A stretch of 64,000 nucleotides of DNA from Setoptus koraiensis (GCA_048013815.1 CM106585.1:11346001-11410000); one strand, 5' to 3'; counted from the first letter of the stretch, positions 24,673 through 34,806 are shown. Translations and numbers: made by a program. Notes: generated by a model not told the origin, from the sequence alone.

Positions 24673-25817
24673 TCAGTAAAATTGAACTCTTCTTATGCTG
24701 ATATTTCTCAATTTATCATTAATTAGGCAGTCGTAATCAATGAAATGCAAGAGACTCCCTGCAATGAAATTGTAATTGAGTTAATTATTAGTATGTAACA
24801 TATTAAACGTTATCACTAGAGACTAAAAGTCATAAGTCACACTGTACACTTACCCCAATTGAGGTGCTGGCGACAATCTGAATGATAGAATTTGACCTGT
24901 AACGGTAACACAAGAGTTTGGCCATCCTCAAACCTTAGCGTCATTTGCACCTCAGTTCTGTCCTTGTTCTTGTTCGCATCAAACCTGCTTGCCGACCAAT
25001 CGAAAGCGTATATCAATTGGTCGGTGTTGTGTGTCGACAAAGGAGCATTTTGGAAATATTGAGCCACATTTGTCTGCGAGGTTTTGCTTTCATTTTGCTG
25101 GTCATCACTAGTTGCTGATTGTGTACATTCGTAAAAACTGATATCACTACCCTGGATGGAGATACTTCTCAATGAAATTGATGGTTTGATTTTAAGTCGG
25201 CATTTGTAGGAACAATCAACCGAAAGTTTCAGAGTGAACTCATGGCCAAACCGTTGACCGTCTCTCTTGAAGTATATGGATTCGTCGCACCTTTCCTTGG
25301 ACAAAGATGGACTGTTGTTGCCGGAAGATATTAAATTACCACTATTGACAGCACTGGTGCTGGTTCGAACACTACTCGTTCTTTTAAAGCTACCGTAGCT
25401 AGAGCTTCGGGACGATGAGTGGTTGAAGCGCTTCTCGGTGGCACAAAATTCTTCTCGTTTGTCGTAGTAATCACTTGTCGTTGTTGTTGTCGTTGTCGTG
25501 TAACTGTCTAAATTGACGCCAATTGTTGTGCTCGGTCTTAGCCTGTGCGCTCTCTTGAATTCTAGCTGGCTATATCCGGCTTGGTGCACTTGATTTGCGT
25601 TACCTGCAAGAGGTTCTGCAGGCTGATGGCAATCCCTTAATAATTGCACTCGCAAACAGTCCTCGTGGTTGTTGTTGTTAGATTTTTCACATATTGACGC
25701 CGAGGCTGATTTTACCAGTGGATACTCCCGTTTTCTGTAAGCAGGCAACGGTGGGCTAAGTGAGATGCTTGAGGGAGCCTCTTTAGCAGTTGCTATTTGA
25801 AACTGTACTCTCATCAT
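24673..25817 (-). CDS. CNRIP1: CB1 cannabinoid receptor-interacting protein 1
   Basis: CNRIP1 is a small cytosolic beta-rich protein that binds the tail of CB1 in vertebrates; its role in arthropods, which lack CB1, is unsettled. Exons are 24854-25817 and 24673-24758, 349 aa in all. The core is clear: YFKRDGQRFG, KLSVDCSYKCRLKIKPS and PLQVKFYHSD, then NWG. GTAAGT follows NWG. The next exon, after an AG at 24760, continues with GSLLHFIDYDC and ends 18 residues later, the same length as the human C-terminus and with the matching I-[ED]-Y-[ED]-C pattern. Odd: about 160 residues of Ser/Thr-rich low complexity, including a run of eight threonines, sit between the first strand (RVQFQIATAKE) and DGQRFG, where other CNRIP1 proteins have only a few residues. 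The first in-frame ATG is 25817; further N-terminal residues on another exon cannot be excluded. Confidence 0.88.
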
Positions 25818-26047
25818 AACTGTTTTCTTGCCGTCGCACTTGGCGAGCCTTCTCTCCCGCACTTCAGTGAGAATATTGTCAAATAACTATTGTTGCTGTC
25901 CAGACAATTGTCTAACATGACCGTCTTCATTATAGCGACACTGTCGCGACAAGTTGCAAATTGTTTCATTTCAATCAGTTGCTTCAATTCAAAACTCGAA
26001 CGACGTCTCTTGCAGTTTTGAGCTTGGTAGTAAGTGCTGACAGACAT
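25814..26047 (-). other. upstream open frame abutting the CNRIP1 start
   Basis: A 77-codon ATG-started frame whose TGA stop shares ATGA with the first CNRIP1 ATG at 25815-25817. It is rich in Cys, Arg, Ser and Lys and resembles no family I know. It may be a regulatory upstream frame or untranslated leader. Coding status is uncertain. Confidence 0.3.
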
Positions 26048-27641
26048 AGTAATTAATCCATTTGAACTGTGTGTGTTTGTGTGTATCTTAGCACTCACTT
26101 ATGTGAAAATGATTTGTGGTAAGTGATAGGATAAAATCATCATTTTTGATATAGTTAGTCGATCCGAACTTGTTTATTTCACTCAATTCTCGAGCCATCA
26201 TTCGAGTTACCATGCAATCTGCTATGCGCTAATTATTCTTCTAAATCGATAAATTTCAGTCTTCTTCCCAATGAATGGTATTGTAGCTCATAGACTCTGG
26301 CAAAGACTCAGCTACGCAAAATGTGTTTGCAAGTATGTTTGTAAATAGCTACTGGGCCAATGTAAATAGGCTGGCTCTCATGTGGCAAGAGACTAGGCAC
26401 AAAAATAAATGGAATTGTTACACAATGTTAATTGAAGACGAAGACGAGTGAGGCTTCGACTCAAACGGAGTCACATCTAAAAGGTATCTCATGATGTCTG
26501 TCACACACAAATTTGTTTTCATACAGATACTATGACGAGAAGTTGGCTATCATTAGTGACATAACTAAATATGTGTACGTTCAGTAAATATAACGCTAAT
26601 TTCGCGCTAATAGAGATCAATTTATCAATACTTGGCCTCGTACACAACTGACTGTGGCATACAATTAGCAACTGACAAATCTTCATTCAAAAACAAGATA
26701 TTTATTATTTATAGTGGAGCGAACTACTGTTATCTCCTCATAATTCAATCACATTGGAGCTTCTCAGTGAACTCCAAACTCTCAAAGAAAATCTTGCGAA
26801 AGCTTCAGTGTGATCTCACAAGAGTTCCTTTGGTTTACAGTCTATGACGTACTTAACGTCTCTCGAGGCTTGCCATTTCTTCTCGTATCGCACATAGTCG
26901 GCAATAGGCAATTGGTGAAAATAGGGATGCGATATATCCGCATGAATTCAGGCCAATAATAACGACAAGTACTGCATTAGTGCAGCATGCACTAGCGATG
27001 TTCCAATCAAGAGCTAAAGTGTAAAGAACTTTTTTTTTGCTACAATGGTGTCGGTTGGCATATCTCATCGACAATAATCGAGTGATTCGTCGCTAGAAAC
27101 TATGTGGAGACTCTTCCTCAAAATACAATAAATGTTTCCCTTCTGCATAGTCAAACTGACCCGGATTGCTGCTGGGAGTGATCACCTTTTTTGTCGCTCC
27201 ATGTATATACATCGATGAATTGATTTACGGGGCGGCTATCATCGTCGGAATAATGCTATCTAATGCTCGGATTTGATTTAAATAATTGCAATGTGATGTC
27301 GACAGAAATTGTCAAACAAAATCATCCAACTGCAACTGGATCAATCTCATTCTATTCTGTCGATCTCATCTCATGTCCTCGGTCTGGTCACCTCCAAGTT
27401 TCAACACTTTTATCTGGGTTGTATCTACTGGCTCATTCAAGTTTTGTGTGTCACTCGGAACTCATCATGTCCAAGGGGAACAACAAAATATCGCAACACC
27501 TTTACAATGATGATAATGACTTTTTTCCACTTCATACTCTCTGTATGAAGAATAACAATTTTTGAAATGCTGCGTGATTGGGAATTAATTCTTTAACTAC
27601 ATTTGAAATATTCTATGGTTTTCACGCTGCCCATCTACTCG
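26048..27641. other. divergent spacer, CNRIP1 to serpin
   Basis: Contains the promoters of two divergent genes. Several overlapping short frames near 27260-27565 reflect a local lack of stops rather than a protein with recognisable features. Nothing else was identified. Confidence 0.5.
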
Positions 27642-27649
27642 TATATAAA
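27642..27649 (+). promoter_or_regulatory. TATA box of the serpin gene
   Basis: TATATAAA followed by G, 97 bp before the serpin ATG. This leaves room for initiation near 27672 and a leader of about 70 nt. The match is to the standard core-promoter consensus. Confidence 0.7.
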
Positions 27650-27745
27650 GAGCTGTCTCTTTCGTTGAGAGGCCACATATTGGAGATCCTTTTGTTTGGT
27701 TTTGTCTATTTTCAAGCATAGTCACAACTTTTGTCGATTGACAAC

Positions 27746-30019
27746 ATGGCTAGTTTTAACGCGCATTCGGTCGTTATCATCAGCTATTTATTGATTTCAA
27801 TTGTACAATTGCATAATTGTGTAGTAATTTGTACTGCAAACTCCAATCAATCAACAAGTCAATCAAGTCTGATCACAGCCTCAAAACATGATACATTCAA
27901 TGCGCAAGATGTCAGTGAACAAACTTTAGATGATTCTCATGCCAGAAATGGCCAGCAACTTGCCTCAGCACCCTATCAACTCGACAGTCATGCAAATTTC
28001 GTGTCACCAGATGGACAACTCATAGCCTCTGTGCCGGCCAGTATGCTTCAGGAGATGGCCTCCGGTTCAAATGATGACCCTGTAAGACAACCGTCGGAAA
28101 GTTTCAATCTCAGAGAGATGCTCGATCAATTTTCTTCCAACATAAGACAGAATGTAACTTTTGCACCATCGTCTTCAAATGGCCCACCTCCCACTGTTGT
28201 TGAATCTTCCCAGAATGTTATGGTTATAGACGGTGAAAATGTTCTGAGCACGTTGGCCAATAATCATCGACTCAAACCGCAACCAATTAGAAACAAGGCG
28301 GCAACAGTGATCAATCTGATGCCTATGGTTCCAACTAGAAGCTCAATAATTGAGGTAGCGGCGGAAAATTTCACAATGCGCAAGATAAGCGAACAAGCAA
28401 ACATATTTTCCATGAGACTTCTCAGTCAAATAGACCAAGAGCAATTGTACGCGAACAATTTAATTGTGGCCCCATTTGCTGTCTACCAGGGTTTGGCATT
28501 GTTGTTGTCGGGTGCTCAAGGCGAAACTGCTCAACAACTCGATCAGCTTTTATTAGGCAGCGAGTCCACGTACACCGAGCTGGCTAAACAATCGTCGTCT
28601 TTGAATCAAGATAGGCCACGTCTTATGGTTTCCTTGAATGAGATTATTAAAAATTTGAGACAAAATTCAACAAGAAACAGTAACTATGGCCTATCTGTAC
28701 AACAAAACACCCAATTACTCAAGCCACTAATAACAGCCAACCATCTTCTCATTTCGCCTTCTACCGAGATATCAAATGAGTTCAAGCATATAGTTGAAAA
28801 TTACTACGACGAGGTACCATTGACGAAAATGGAAATTGGCAGTTTAGAGTCGGTGCTCAATGTCAATAATTGGATCAGATCTGTCACCAATGGTATCATA
28901 CCGAACATTTTGAATAGGAAGACAACGTTTGATGAATTCAATGTGATGACTCTATTAAGCACTGCGTGGATGCAACAGGAATGGTTGGACAACTTTCAAA
29001 GAGTTACATCACAAACTAAACAGTTTGTGCGCTTGAAATCCGGTAGAGGTGTTATAGCCACTACCGGCCAACCGCAACAGCAATCTAGTTCGCAGCAACC
29101 TGTCAAGGCACCAATTCTTATGGAATTCGTCGATGATAATAGACAATCGCATTTTGTCGAGTACATAGTATCGCAACCAAGCAAGAATATTAAGCGATTC
29201 AAAGTAGAGGTGGCATCAACGCTGAAGGTTGACGTCGTTGAGGTTCCCTTCAAGTATAGCGATTACAAGATGGTGGTTCTTATGCCACAACAGCTCAACA
29301 ATCTGCCAATCATCACCAATAATGTTGAGGGAGCCCAATCGACAAATCAGGCTTCGTCGGCCACATCTAACAGTGTTGCAAATGGAGGCTTAACTAAACT
29401 GATACAGTTACTTGCCAATAATCCAAGGGATTCTCTCAGAGACATTTTCAATTTGATTGATCCAGATATGCTCACCAAATCCATTTATGACAGTCAGCAA
29501 TCGTCGAGAAAATCTAATTTTTCCAATTTCGTTGTTAGAGACGACGAATTGGATGACAGCGATGCCGATTCAAACGATTATGCCAGGGTGCCTAGTGGAA
29601 TAAAACTCTCCATGCCACTGCTCAAAACAGAGGCCGACTTAACTCTATCGGCATCACTCAATAAGCTAGGTATTACCAGTGCACTCGATCCATATCAAGC
29701 AAATTTTATAGGCATTAATGGTCATCCATTCAACTACTACAAGCTGCATTTGAGCAAGGTGCTGTTCAAATCGAATATGAATATAGATGAGCGAGGCATA
29801 AACTATGATAAAACCATTCAAACACTCGAGGCTCTGCGATTAGCGGCCCAAATGGACCGGAATCGTATAGCCTCTTCACTGGAGCCGGCCGGCGGTTTAA
29901 ATCTGCCCAATATCGAAGAGTTCAGCCTGAACAGACCCTACATGTATTTGATCCGCGACTACAAAACAAAATTGATATGGTTCGTGGGCACCGTCAGAGA
30001 TCCATCACTCGGGATGTAA
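27746..30019 (+). CDS. secreted serpin-fold protein with long N-terminal extension
   Basis: Single exon, 757 aa. The start is the ATG at 27746 (ACAACATGG), which gives a hydrophobic signal sequence (VVIISYLLISIVQL). Residues 40-215 are a low-complexity extension. The serpin domain runs from about 220 to the end: FSMRLLSQ (helix A), NLIVAPFAVYQGLALLLSGAQG, VNNWI, ILNRKTTFD, a strand-5A region, and the terminal YMYLIRDYKTKLIWFVGTV. The total is nearly twice the usual 380-420 aa, because two further insertions (after FVRLKSG and before GLTKLI) add to it. The hinge that inhibitory serpins need, a run of small residues after P15 Gly, reads here as GINYDKTIQTLE, so loop insertion is unlikely. Inference: a non-inhibitory serpin acting as carrier, hormone precursor or structural protein. 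Stop and polyadenylation-like AATAAA (near 30090) lie close together. Confidence 0.9.
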   Translation: MASFNAHSVVIISYLLISIVQLHNCVVICTANSNQSTSQSSLITASKHDTFNAQDVSEQTLDDSHARNGQQLASAPYQLDSHANFVSPDGQLIASVPASMLQEMASGSNDDPVRQPSESFNLREMLDQFSSNIRQNVTFAPSSSNGPPPTVVESSQNVMVIDGENVLSTLANNHRLKPQPIRNKAATVINLMPMVPTRSSIIEVAAENFTMRKISEQANIFSMRLLSQIDQEQLYANNLIVAPFAVYQGLALLLSGAQGETAQQLDQLLLGSESTYTELAKQSSSLNQDRPRLMVSLNEIIKNLRQNSTRNSNYGLSVQQNTQLLKPLITANHLLISPSTEISNEFKHIVENYYDEVPLTKMEIGSLESVLNVNNWIRSVTNGIIPNILNRKTTFDEFNVMTLLSTAWMQQEWLDNFQRVTSQTKQFVRLKSGRGVIATTGQPQQQSSSQQPVKAPILMEFVDDNRQSHFVEYIVSQPSKNIKRFKVEVASTLKVDVVEVPFKYSDYKMVVLMPQQLNNLPIITNNVEGAQSTNQASSATSNSVANGGLTKLIQLLANNPRDSLRDIFNLIDPDMLTKSIYDSQQSSRKSNFSNFVVRDDELDDSDADSNDYARVPSGIKLSMPLLKTEADLTLSASLNKLGITSALDPYQANFIGINGHPFNYYKLHLSKVLFKSNMNIDERGINYDKTIQTLEALRLAAQMDRNRIASSLEPAGGLNLPNIEEFSLNRPYMYLIRDYKTKLIWFVGTVRDPSLGM

Positions 30020-30444
30020 AAGTTTATCAGTTATTTATTTATAACCATTAGAAAATTAAGCACCAATCAAAGCTAGATAGCTAAATCAACAATAAAAGAC
30101 CCAATAGACTATCGACCGTAAATTATTTTCAACCTACTTTACCGGAATTAATTCATGATGTTATGTAACATCTCATTTGCAACAACATTTCAACGACATT
30201 CAAATGTTGTTGCTGCAGAAACGCGCCAAAATTTCGAATTTTCTTTTGCGCAACTTATACAGCTGTTGGCAATTAAACCATTTTGAATGAACTTCAATAT
30301 GGAATCATCATCATATTTTTTTGATTATTATCAGGCCGAGACGTTTCTAGTTGATAGAACAATCTCAGATTAAATTGCACAGTTAATCATCAGCAATAAT
30401 AGTTATCAGGGCAACTGGATAAATCATAAATTCAGCCATCATCT
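30020..30444. other. spacer between serpin and chimeric J protein
   Basis: Holds the serpin 3' end and the promoter of the next gene, both on the plus strand. The only structure seen is the inverted repeat at 30179-30213. Confidence 0.6.
30179..30213. repeat. perfect 12-bp inverted repeat
   Basis: GCAACAACATTT, an 11-nt spacer, then AAATGTTGTTGC. The arms match perfectly. It lies 160 bp after the serpin stop and 230 bp before the next start, so it could be a transcript hairpin or a dimeric factor site. Confidence 0.7.
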
Positions 30445-31011
30445 ATGACATTGTTGGACGACGCCAAGCTCTTGTTCGGATCATCCAATCTCTACGATGT
30501 CTTAGGTGTCAAGAGCGATGCCAATAGTGAGGAAATTAAGAGAGCTTACCATTTATTGTCATTGAGGGTTCATCCTGATCGAATCAAAGGACAACATGAC
30601 AAGAAGGACTACACAACAAAATTCCAACTTCTAACTCAAATATATCTTATACTCAGTGACAATGATAGACGTCTTGCCTACGACGATCACAATTATGGTA
30701 GCGCCTTTAATCTGAGTAGTGGAGCCACTCATGAATCGGAAAAAGAATCAGAGTATTACAGATTCAAGAAGAATAAATTCAAGGCTGAAGACTCTATTTT
30801 TCAGGAAGAGATGCCGTTATCGTTACTAGATTACAATCAATCAACGAATCTATACACTTACGAGTGTAGATGTTCGGGGAATTTCAGCATACAGAGCGAG
30901 ACTATCAATAGCTTACTGGCATCATCAGACAAGAGGACAGATTCAGACAATGATATTTTTGTAATTGTAGACTGCGAATCTTGTTCTTTAAGGCTGAAAG
31001 TTTGTGTATGA
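30445..31011 (+). CDS. DNAJC9-type J domain fused to DPH4-type zinc finger
   Basis: Single exon, 188 aa. Residues 1-85 are a J domain: MTLLDDAKLLFG, then NLYDVLGV, HPDR and FQLLTQIYLILSD. This layout, including the LL..(L)FG..NLY leader and HPDR, is that of DNAJC9, a histone co-chaperone, not that of DPH4. Residues 120-188 are a DPH-type metal-binding (CSL) domain: FQEEMPLSLLDY, YECRC and CESCSL, with two CxC/CxxC cysteine pairs to hold zinc or iron, as in DPH4/DNAJC24, which supplies electrons for diphthamide synthesis on eEF2. The DNAJC9 histone-binding region is absent. There is no stop, frameshift or credible splice site between the halves. Likely role, inferred: DPH4-like function with a replaced J domain, or a new hybrid. 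HPD is intact, so Hsp70 stimulation is expected. Confidence 0.85.
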   Translation: MTLLDDAKLLFGSSNLYDVLGVKSDANSEEIKRAYHLLSLRVHPDRIKGQHDKKDYTTKFQLLTQIYLILSDNDRRLAYDDHNYGSAFNLSSGATHESEKESEYYRFKKNKFKAEDSIFQEEMPLSLLDYNQSTNLYTYECRCSGNFSIQSETINSLLASSDKRTDSDNDIFVIVDCESCSLRLKVCV

Positions 31012-31225
31012 AAGCGACACTATTGTTTGCTCGATCGACCAATTTTTATTGTGCATAAAACTTTATGCAATACCTCTTGTCAGTGATAGATCAATGATTG
31101 ATAATAAGAATGAGGACCAATTAACATGTAGGGACGAGAATAATCCTGTCACTGAACTACATTAGAATAATTACTTCCTGTCAATATTTTCGATCAAAAG
31201 AATTTTGTCACCAATTGCCAGTTTA

Positions 31226-31766
31226 CTATGACCAATATTGGTTGTCACAGTTGAGTTCATTGATTGTAATAGGTGACTCTTTGTTCCATGGCTGATGAAA
31301 CAATGTTGTTTGACATTTGTGCGCCTTCTAATGTTTGGAAAAACAAGAACAAGATCATCAAATTATTAGTTAAATGATTAGTCAAGCAATGAAGATTGGA
31401 TGTTTCAGTCATTGGTCAACTTACTTTTGATCTGTCATGTTCGCACTTGTCAAATTCGGATCTCGACAAATATATCGCTTCCCTCTTGCATTTCGTATGC
31501 AGGAAATCGAAATCGATAACGTATTTCATACCTGCAACAACCTGTTGTCTAGCTTCTCTTACTTTGCCCAATCTCATATGATGGGTCAGGCCTGGATGTT
31601 CCTGCTTGTTGTAGACATAGATGGCTTCATTCAAGACTTTCAGCATTCGCTCATCATTTGGTTCGATATTGCTAACACCGCCGGGAACTTGACCGTTTAT
31701 TGTTTTAACAATCAGAATGGTTGCGACGATTGTAAAAAGCAAAGATATTGCTAATCGGAAGGACAT
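31226..31766 (-). CDS. secreted cystatin (family 2 type)
   Basis: Inhibitor of papain-like cysteine proteases. Exons are 31425-31766 and 31226-31327 with a 97-bp intron; the protein is 147 aa. A signal peptide (residues 1 to about 25) is followed by the conserved glycine (VPGGVS), the central QxVxG loop (QQVVAG) and two cysteines. The frame then reads into GTAAGT and stops. The recovered second exon begins KAHKCQTTLFHQPWNK, giving the Pro-Trp hairpin and the last cysteines, so all three inhibitory elements are intact and both disulphides can form. ATG at 31766. A TATA-like stretch (AATATAAG on the minus strand) lies near 31802-31809. It runs toward the chimeric J gene with 214 bp between their stops. 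Confidence 0.93.
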
Positions 31767-33523
31767 TTTGAAGTGTTTTTCTTGAAAATTGATTGATTTT
31801 GTCTTATATTATGAATTGCAACGGATACATGAACAATGATGCTTAGATTCTCAATGTATTATGAGATAATTGACACAAAGTAAAGAATTCTACGTCGCGG
31901 TCAAAAAGTTGCGCATGCAATCGAGAAGTATAGTGAGACTTGTTTACACGATGTATCTAATTGTTGTTTATCCGCATTCCATATCTATCTACTTTCCGTA
32001 TCGGCAAATCTTGTTTATTACTTTCGAAATGTCATACCATACACTCGCCCCCACCGTAGCAATCACAAGCCATTGCCAATCTGATAGATAATTAATCACT
32101 TGAATAGTAGATTTCATCGGATATGTCTGATATGGTGTTTAGCAGTATGACATATCGTTTTTTTTTTTGCTGCAGAGACATTGTAGAATGATATCTCAAT
32201 AATAACTAACCAGTTCTCACAAAGAAGTTAAACAAGTTTCGACAGCATAATTAATGTCTTTAAGAGTGGCTTTCATTGTAGAAGTACACGAATAATAGCG
32301 ATATCAATTAAATCCTATGAATTAACACAGCAGTCTATTGAAGCGAAACCTAGCTAATCACTTGACGTGTCATTATTGAATTGAAAGGAACTGAGCTGAC
32401 TATAGTGCTTTCTTTTCTCTGTATCCATTTCCAACTTCATGTTATTGTTGGATGGCAAGTACCTGTGGCAATCACAAGGTTGCCAATCGACGTAAACAAC
32501 ATGTATGATACAATGATTACATTTGGAAATCAAAATGACAAACATTCGAAGCAAATTGATGAATATATTCGATATGTTACATGTATTAGCTAAAGGCGCC
32601 ACGAAGCTTCTTCGACACAGACTACCGAGCCCTTATGTCGAGATTCCATTCCTGCCCATAATATTTTATCCTAAATTCCACAATATCTTATTTCCAGCAC
32701 ACGGCTCGAAATTTAGATTGATCTGAGCGTAATTTCGCAAGTGTTTACCCTTTCTGGTTTGGATTCAACATTGTCTAGTTGTGGACAGCTGAAATAAATA
32801 TGAAACATCTGGACATCTCACCTATTTATCACGGAAGTTTGAACAGATTCTCATTTGCATTTTGTCTGTTTTCTATCCATAGCATTCTTTTTGATACAAA
32901 AAGTATTTTGTTCAAAGAAACCGAGGTCAAATCAGTGAGCTATCTTCGATTTGGACATGTTCCACAGGCAAGTTGGAGACTATCTCCACAACCTCTTCCT
33001 GCTGCCCATTGGTGTCAAGCACCGCGAGGTAGAGCACCTTCAAATATCCTGGAACCGAATCGAAACTTGGCAATATCACTGCATTCACCTCATTCGTGCA
33101 CGGAAATAAGTATGAATAGATATTAAGTCATGACATTGATAACTATCGGGAAACGAGGAACGAAGCTATAGGTTTTATTCGCATGTTAAGATTTCTAAGC
33201 CTGTTTTCTCTTGCTCTAAAAAAGACAAAAGATTGGATAACAGGTAAAGCTTTGGGAGCTTGGTTTCATAATTGAAAGAGGCGCAATAACTTCGCATACA
33301 ATCAACTAGATAGCAGATAATCAAGCTCGACTGATAAATACCTATTCTTGATTTGATCATTCTTTAACGCAGCATGCAACACCGGAAGTGGCACCAGGGC
33401 TAAAGCCTTGAGACGTTTAGCTGGTTGCCATGGCTGCCGATATTTGAGTAAAAAGAAAGGTTGACTGCTGGTTGAAAAAATCTGTTCTCTGCACGAAGAC
33501 AACGATAATACTGTCGAGAATGT
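31767..33523. other. spacer with an unassigned minus-strand coding-like tract
   Basis: About 1.8 kb between the cystatin start and the histidine-rich gene. Apart from the tract at 32927-33127 no coding exon is convincing; a 115-codon plus-strand frame over the same place is its antisense shadow and starts with TTG. Confidence 0.45.
32927..33127 (-). CDS. unassigned coding-like exon, partial
   Basis: A 66-codon open frame ending at TGA (32927-32929). It reads like protein: VILPSFDSVPGYLKVLYLAV, then a DTNGQQEE turn and further hydrophobic/acidic strands. Acceptors at 33089-33090 or 33079-33080 could start the exon. The second would join in phase to an ATG exon at 33339-33360 that ends before GTATTT. 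I do not recognise the family. It might be a small secreted or cytosolic protein, or a relic. Confidence 0.3.
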   Translation of the reverse strand, partial: LNIYSYLFPCTNEVNAVILPSFDSVPGYLKVLYLAVLDTNGQQEEVVEIVSNLPVEHVQIEDSSLI

Positions 33524-33531
33524 TATATAAA
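33524..33531. promoter_or_regulatory. TATA box, near-palindromic
   Basis: TATATAAA on the plus strand, inside TTATATAA which reads the same on both strands. It can serve the histidine-rich gene to the right and possibly the coding-like tract to the left. The plus-strand leader would be about 200 nt and contains a possible donor (CTT|GTAAGA near 33565). Confidence 0.5.
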
Positions 33532-33750
33532 GATCTGCGTCGCTCAGATCTCGATTTATCACTTGTAAGATGGGGTGAGAGTGATAGTTTTCCTGTAATA
33601 TTTATTATTTACGAGTGGAGCAATCTGTCTCTAGCAGCCAAATATTGCAAACGTGTTAATAAGTCAACTGCCTGTGTCCAAAACTCCAACCAACTAAGGT
33701 GAAGCGTAGTGAAAGTTTCCCTCAATGTAGTAAGAAAACATCATTCCGCC

Positions 33751-34806
33751 ATGACATCCATCAGCAATCTCTTTATTCTGAGTTCGGTGACTAGATCCTT
33801 AATTATTACAGTATTATTAGAGTTTTGCCTGTTAGGAACATTGAGGTGCTCGATCACTACCTTAGCTAATATCACTATAGCGACAAAAGCCTCTTCTCTC
33901 AGTGACATCACAATCGACAATCAAATCAGCACTGTGACATTGCCAAATGATGAGGCCAATCAAACGTCGACTGCGAAAGCTCTGTCTAATAGAACAACTG
34001 AAACAGAGAACAAAAGCGAAACTAAGTTATTGAAGGATTCTAAGATCGAAGCAATTAAGCAAACTGTTTCGGCTGAACACTCCGATACCAGGAACACGAA
34101 TGTTACCTCAAGTTCAAACGTAATTGAAGAGTCGTCAACACCACTTGACACATCGGCCACATTTCACCTATTGTCTCGGCCAGTTGTAATCATATACCAC
34201 GGACATCATGATAAAAAGAAGAAAGGTTATCATGGTAAGGATTTCAATAATTTTTATCATGTTAAGAAGAATGGCGAAAAAGCAAAAAAGAAATATAGTT
34301 TGGAAATGACTAAAGTAAAAAAGTATCACCATGGTCATGGTAAGCACGATAAGTCATCGTACTATGATAGTTACGAATGGGCCGTTGTGAAACACCACAG
34401 CGGTGGACATCACCATAGTAAAAAAAATAAACACTATGTGAAGGAATACCATTATAGTTATTCAGATAAACATAAGCCACATTACAAAAAGAAATACTAC
34501 CACAGTAAAGATGATCATCATGATGATCACGATGATTATGATGATCATGATCATTATAGTCATGGACACAAAAAACACAAACATGATGGTGACCACTATC
34601 ACCATGACAAGTATCATCACCATGATAAACATGGCAAGAAAACTTATGTGAAGATTCTGAGACCAAAAAAGAAGAAGGTCGTGTACCCTAAAGTGATAGT
34701 AATCAAAAGTCATAAGCCTAAACATAAAGACCACAAAAAGAAACACCATCACAAACATGATGATACAGATTGTTCCAGCGATGATGAGAAAGATTCGAAA
34801 TATTAA
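33751..34806 (+). CDS. histidine/lysine-rich secreted protein
   Basis: Single exon, 351 aa. The first ATG is at 33751 and is followed by a signal-anchor-like hydrophobic stretch (residues 15-32). Residues 35-140 are Ser/Thr/Asn-rich with several N-glycosylation sequons. From about 145 the protein becomes dominated by His, Lys, Tyr and Asp in short HH, HK and DDH runs, with a peak of HDD repeats around 250-270. The end is acidic (SSDDEKDSKY). I know no homologous family; composition-based possibilities are metal (Zn/Cu) binding, a cuticle or salivary matrix protein, or a mineral- or chitin-associated polymer. AATAAA lies near 34914. The skewed composition follows the repeats and does not look foreign. 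Confidence 0.7.
   Translation: MTSISNLFILSSVTRSLIITVLLEFCLLGTLRCSITTLANITIATKASSLSDITIDNQISTVTLPNDEANQTSTAKALSNRTTETENKSETKLLKDSKIEAIKQTVSAEHSDTRNTNVTSSSNVIEESSTPLDTSATFHLLSRPVVIIYHGHHDKKKKGYHGKDFNNFYHVKKNGEKAKKKYSLEMTKVKKYHHGHGKHDKSSYYDSYEWAVVKHHSGGHHHSKKNKHYVKEYHYSYSDKHKPHYKKKYYHSKDDHHDDHDDYDDHDHYSHGHKKHKHDGDHYHHDKYHHHDKHGKKTYVKILRPKKKKVVYPKVIVIKSHKPKHKDHKKKHHHKHDDTDCSSDDEKDSKY

Noticed and set aside
32779-33126. 115-codon plus-strand frame
   Set aside because: Begins with TTG and lies antisense to a more protein-like minus-strand tract.
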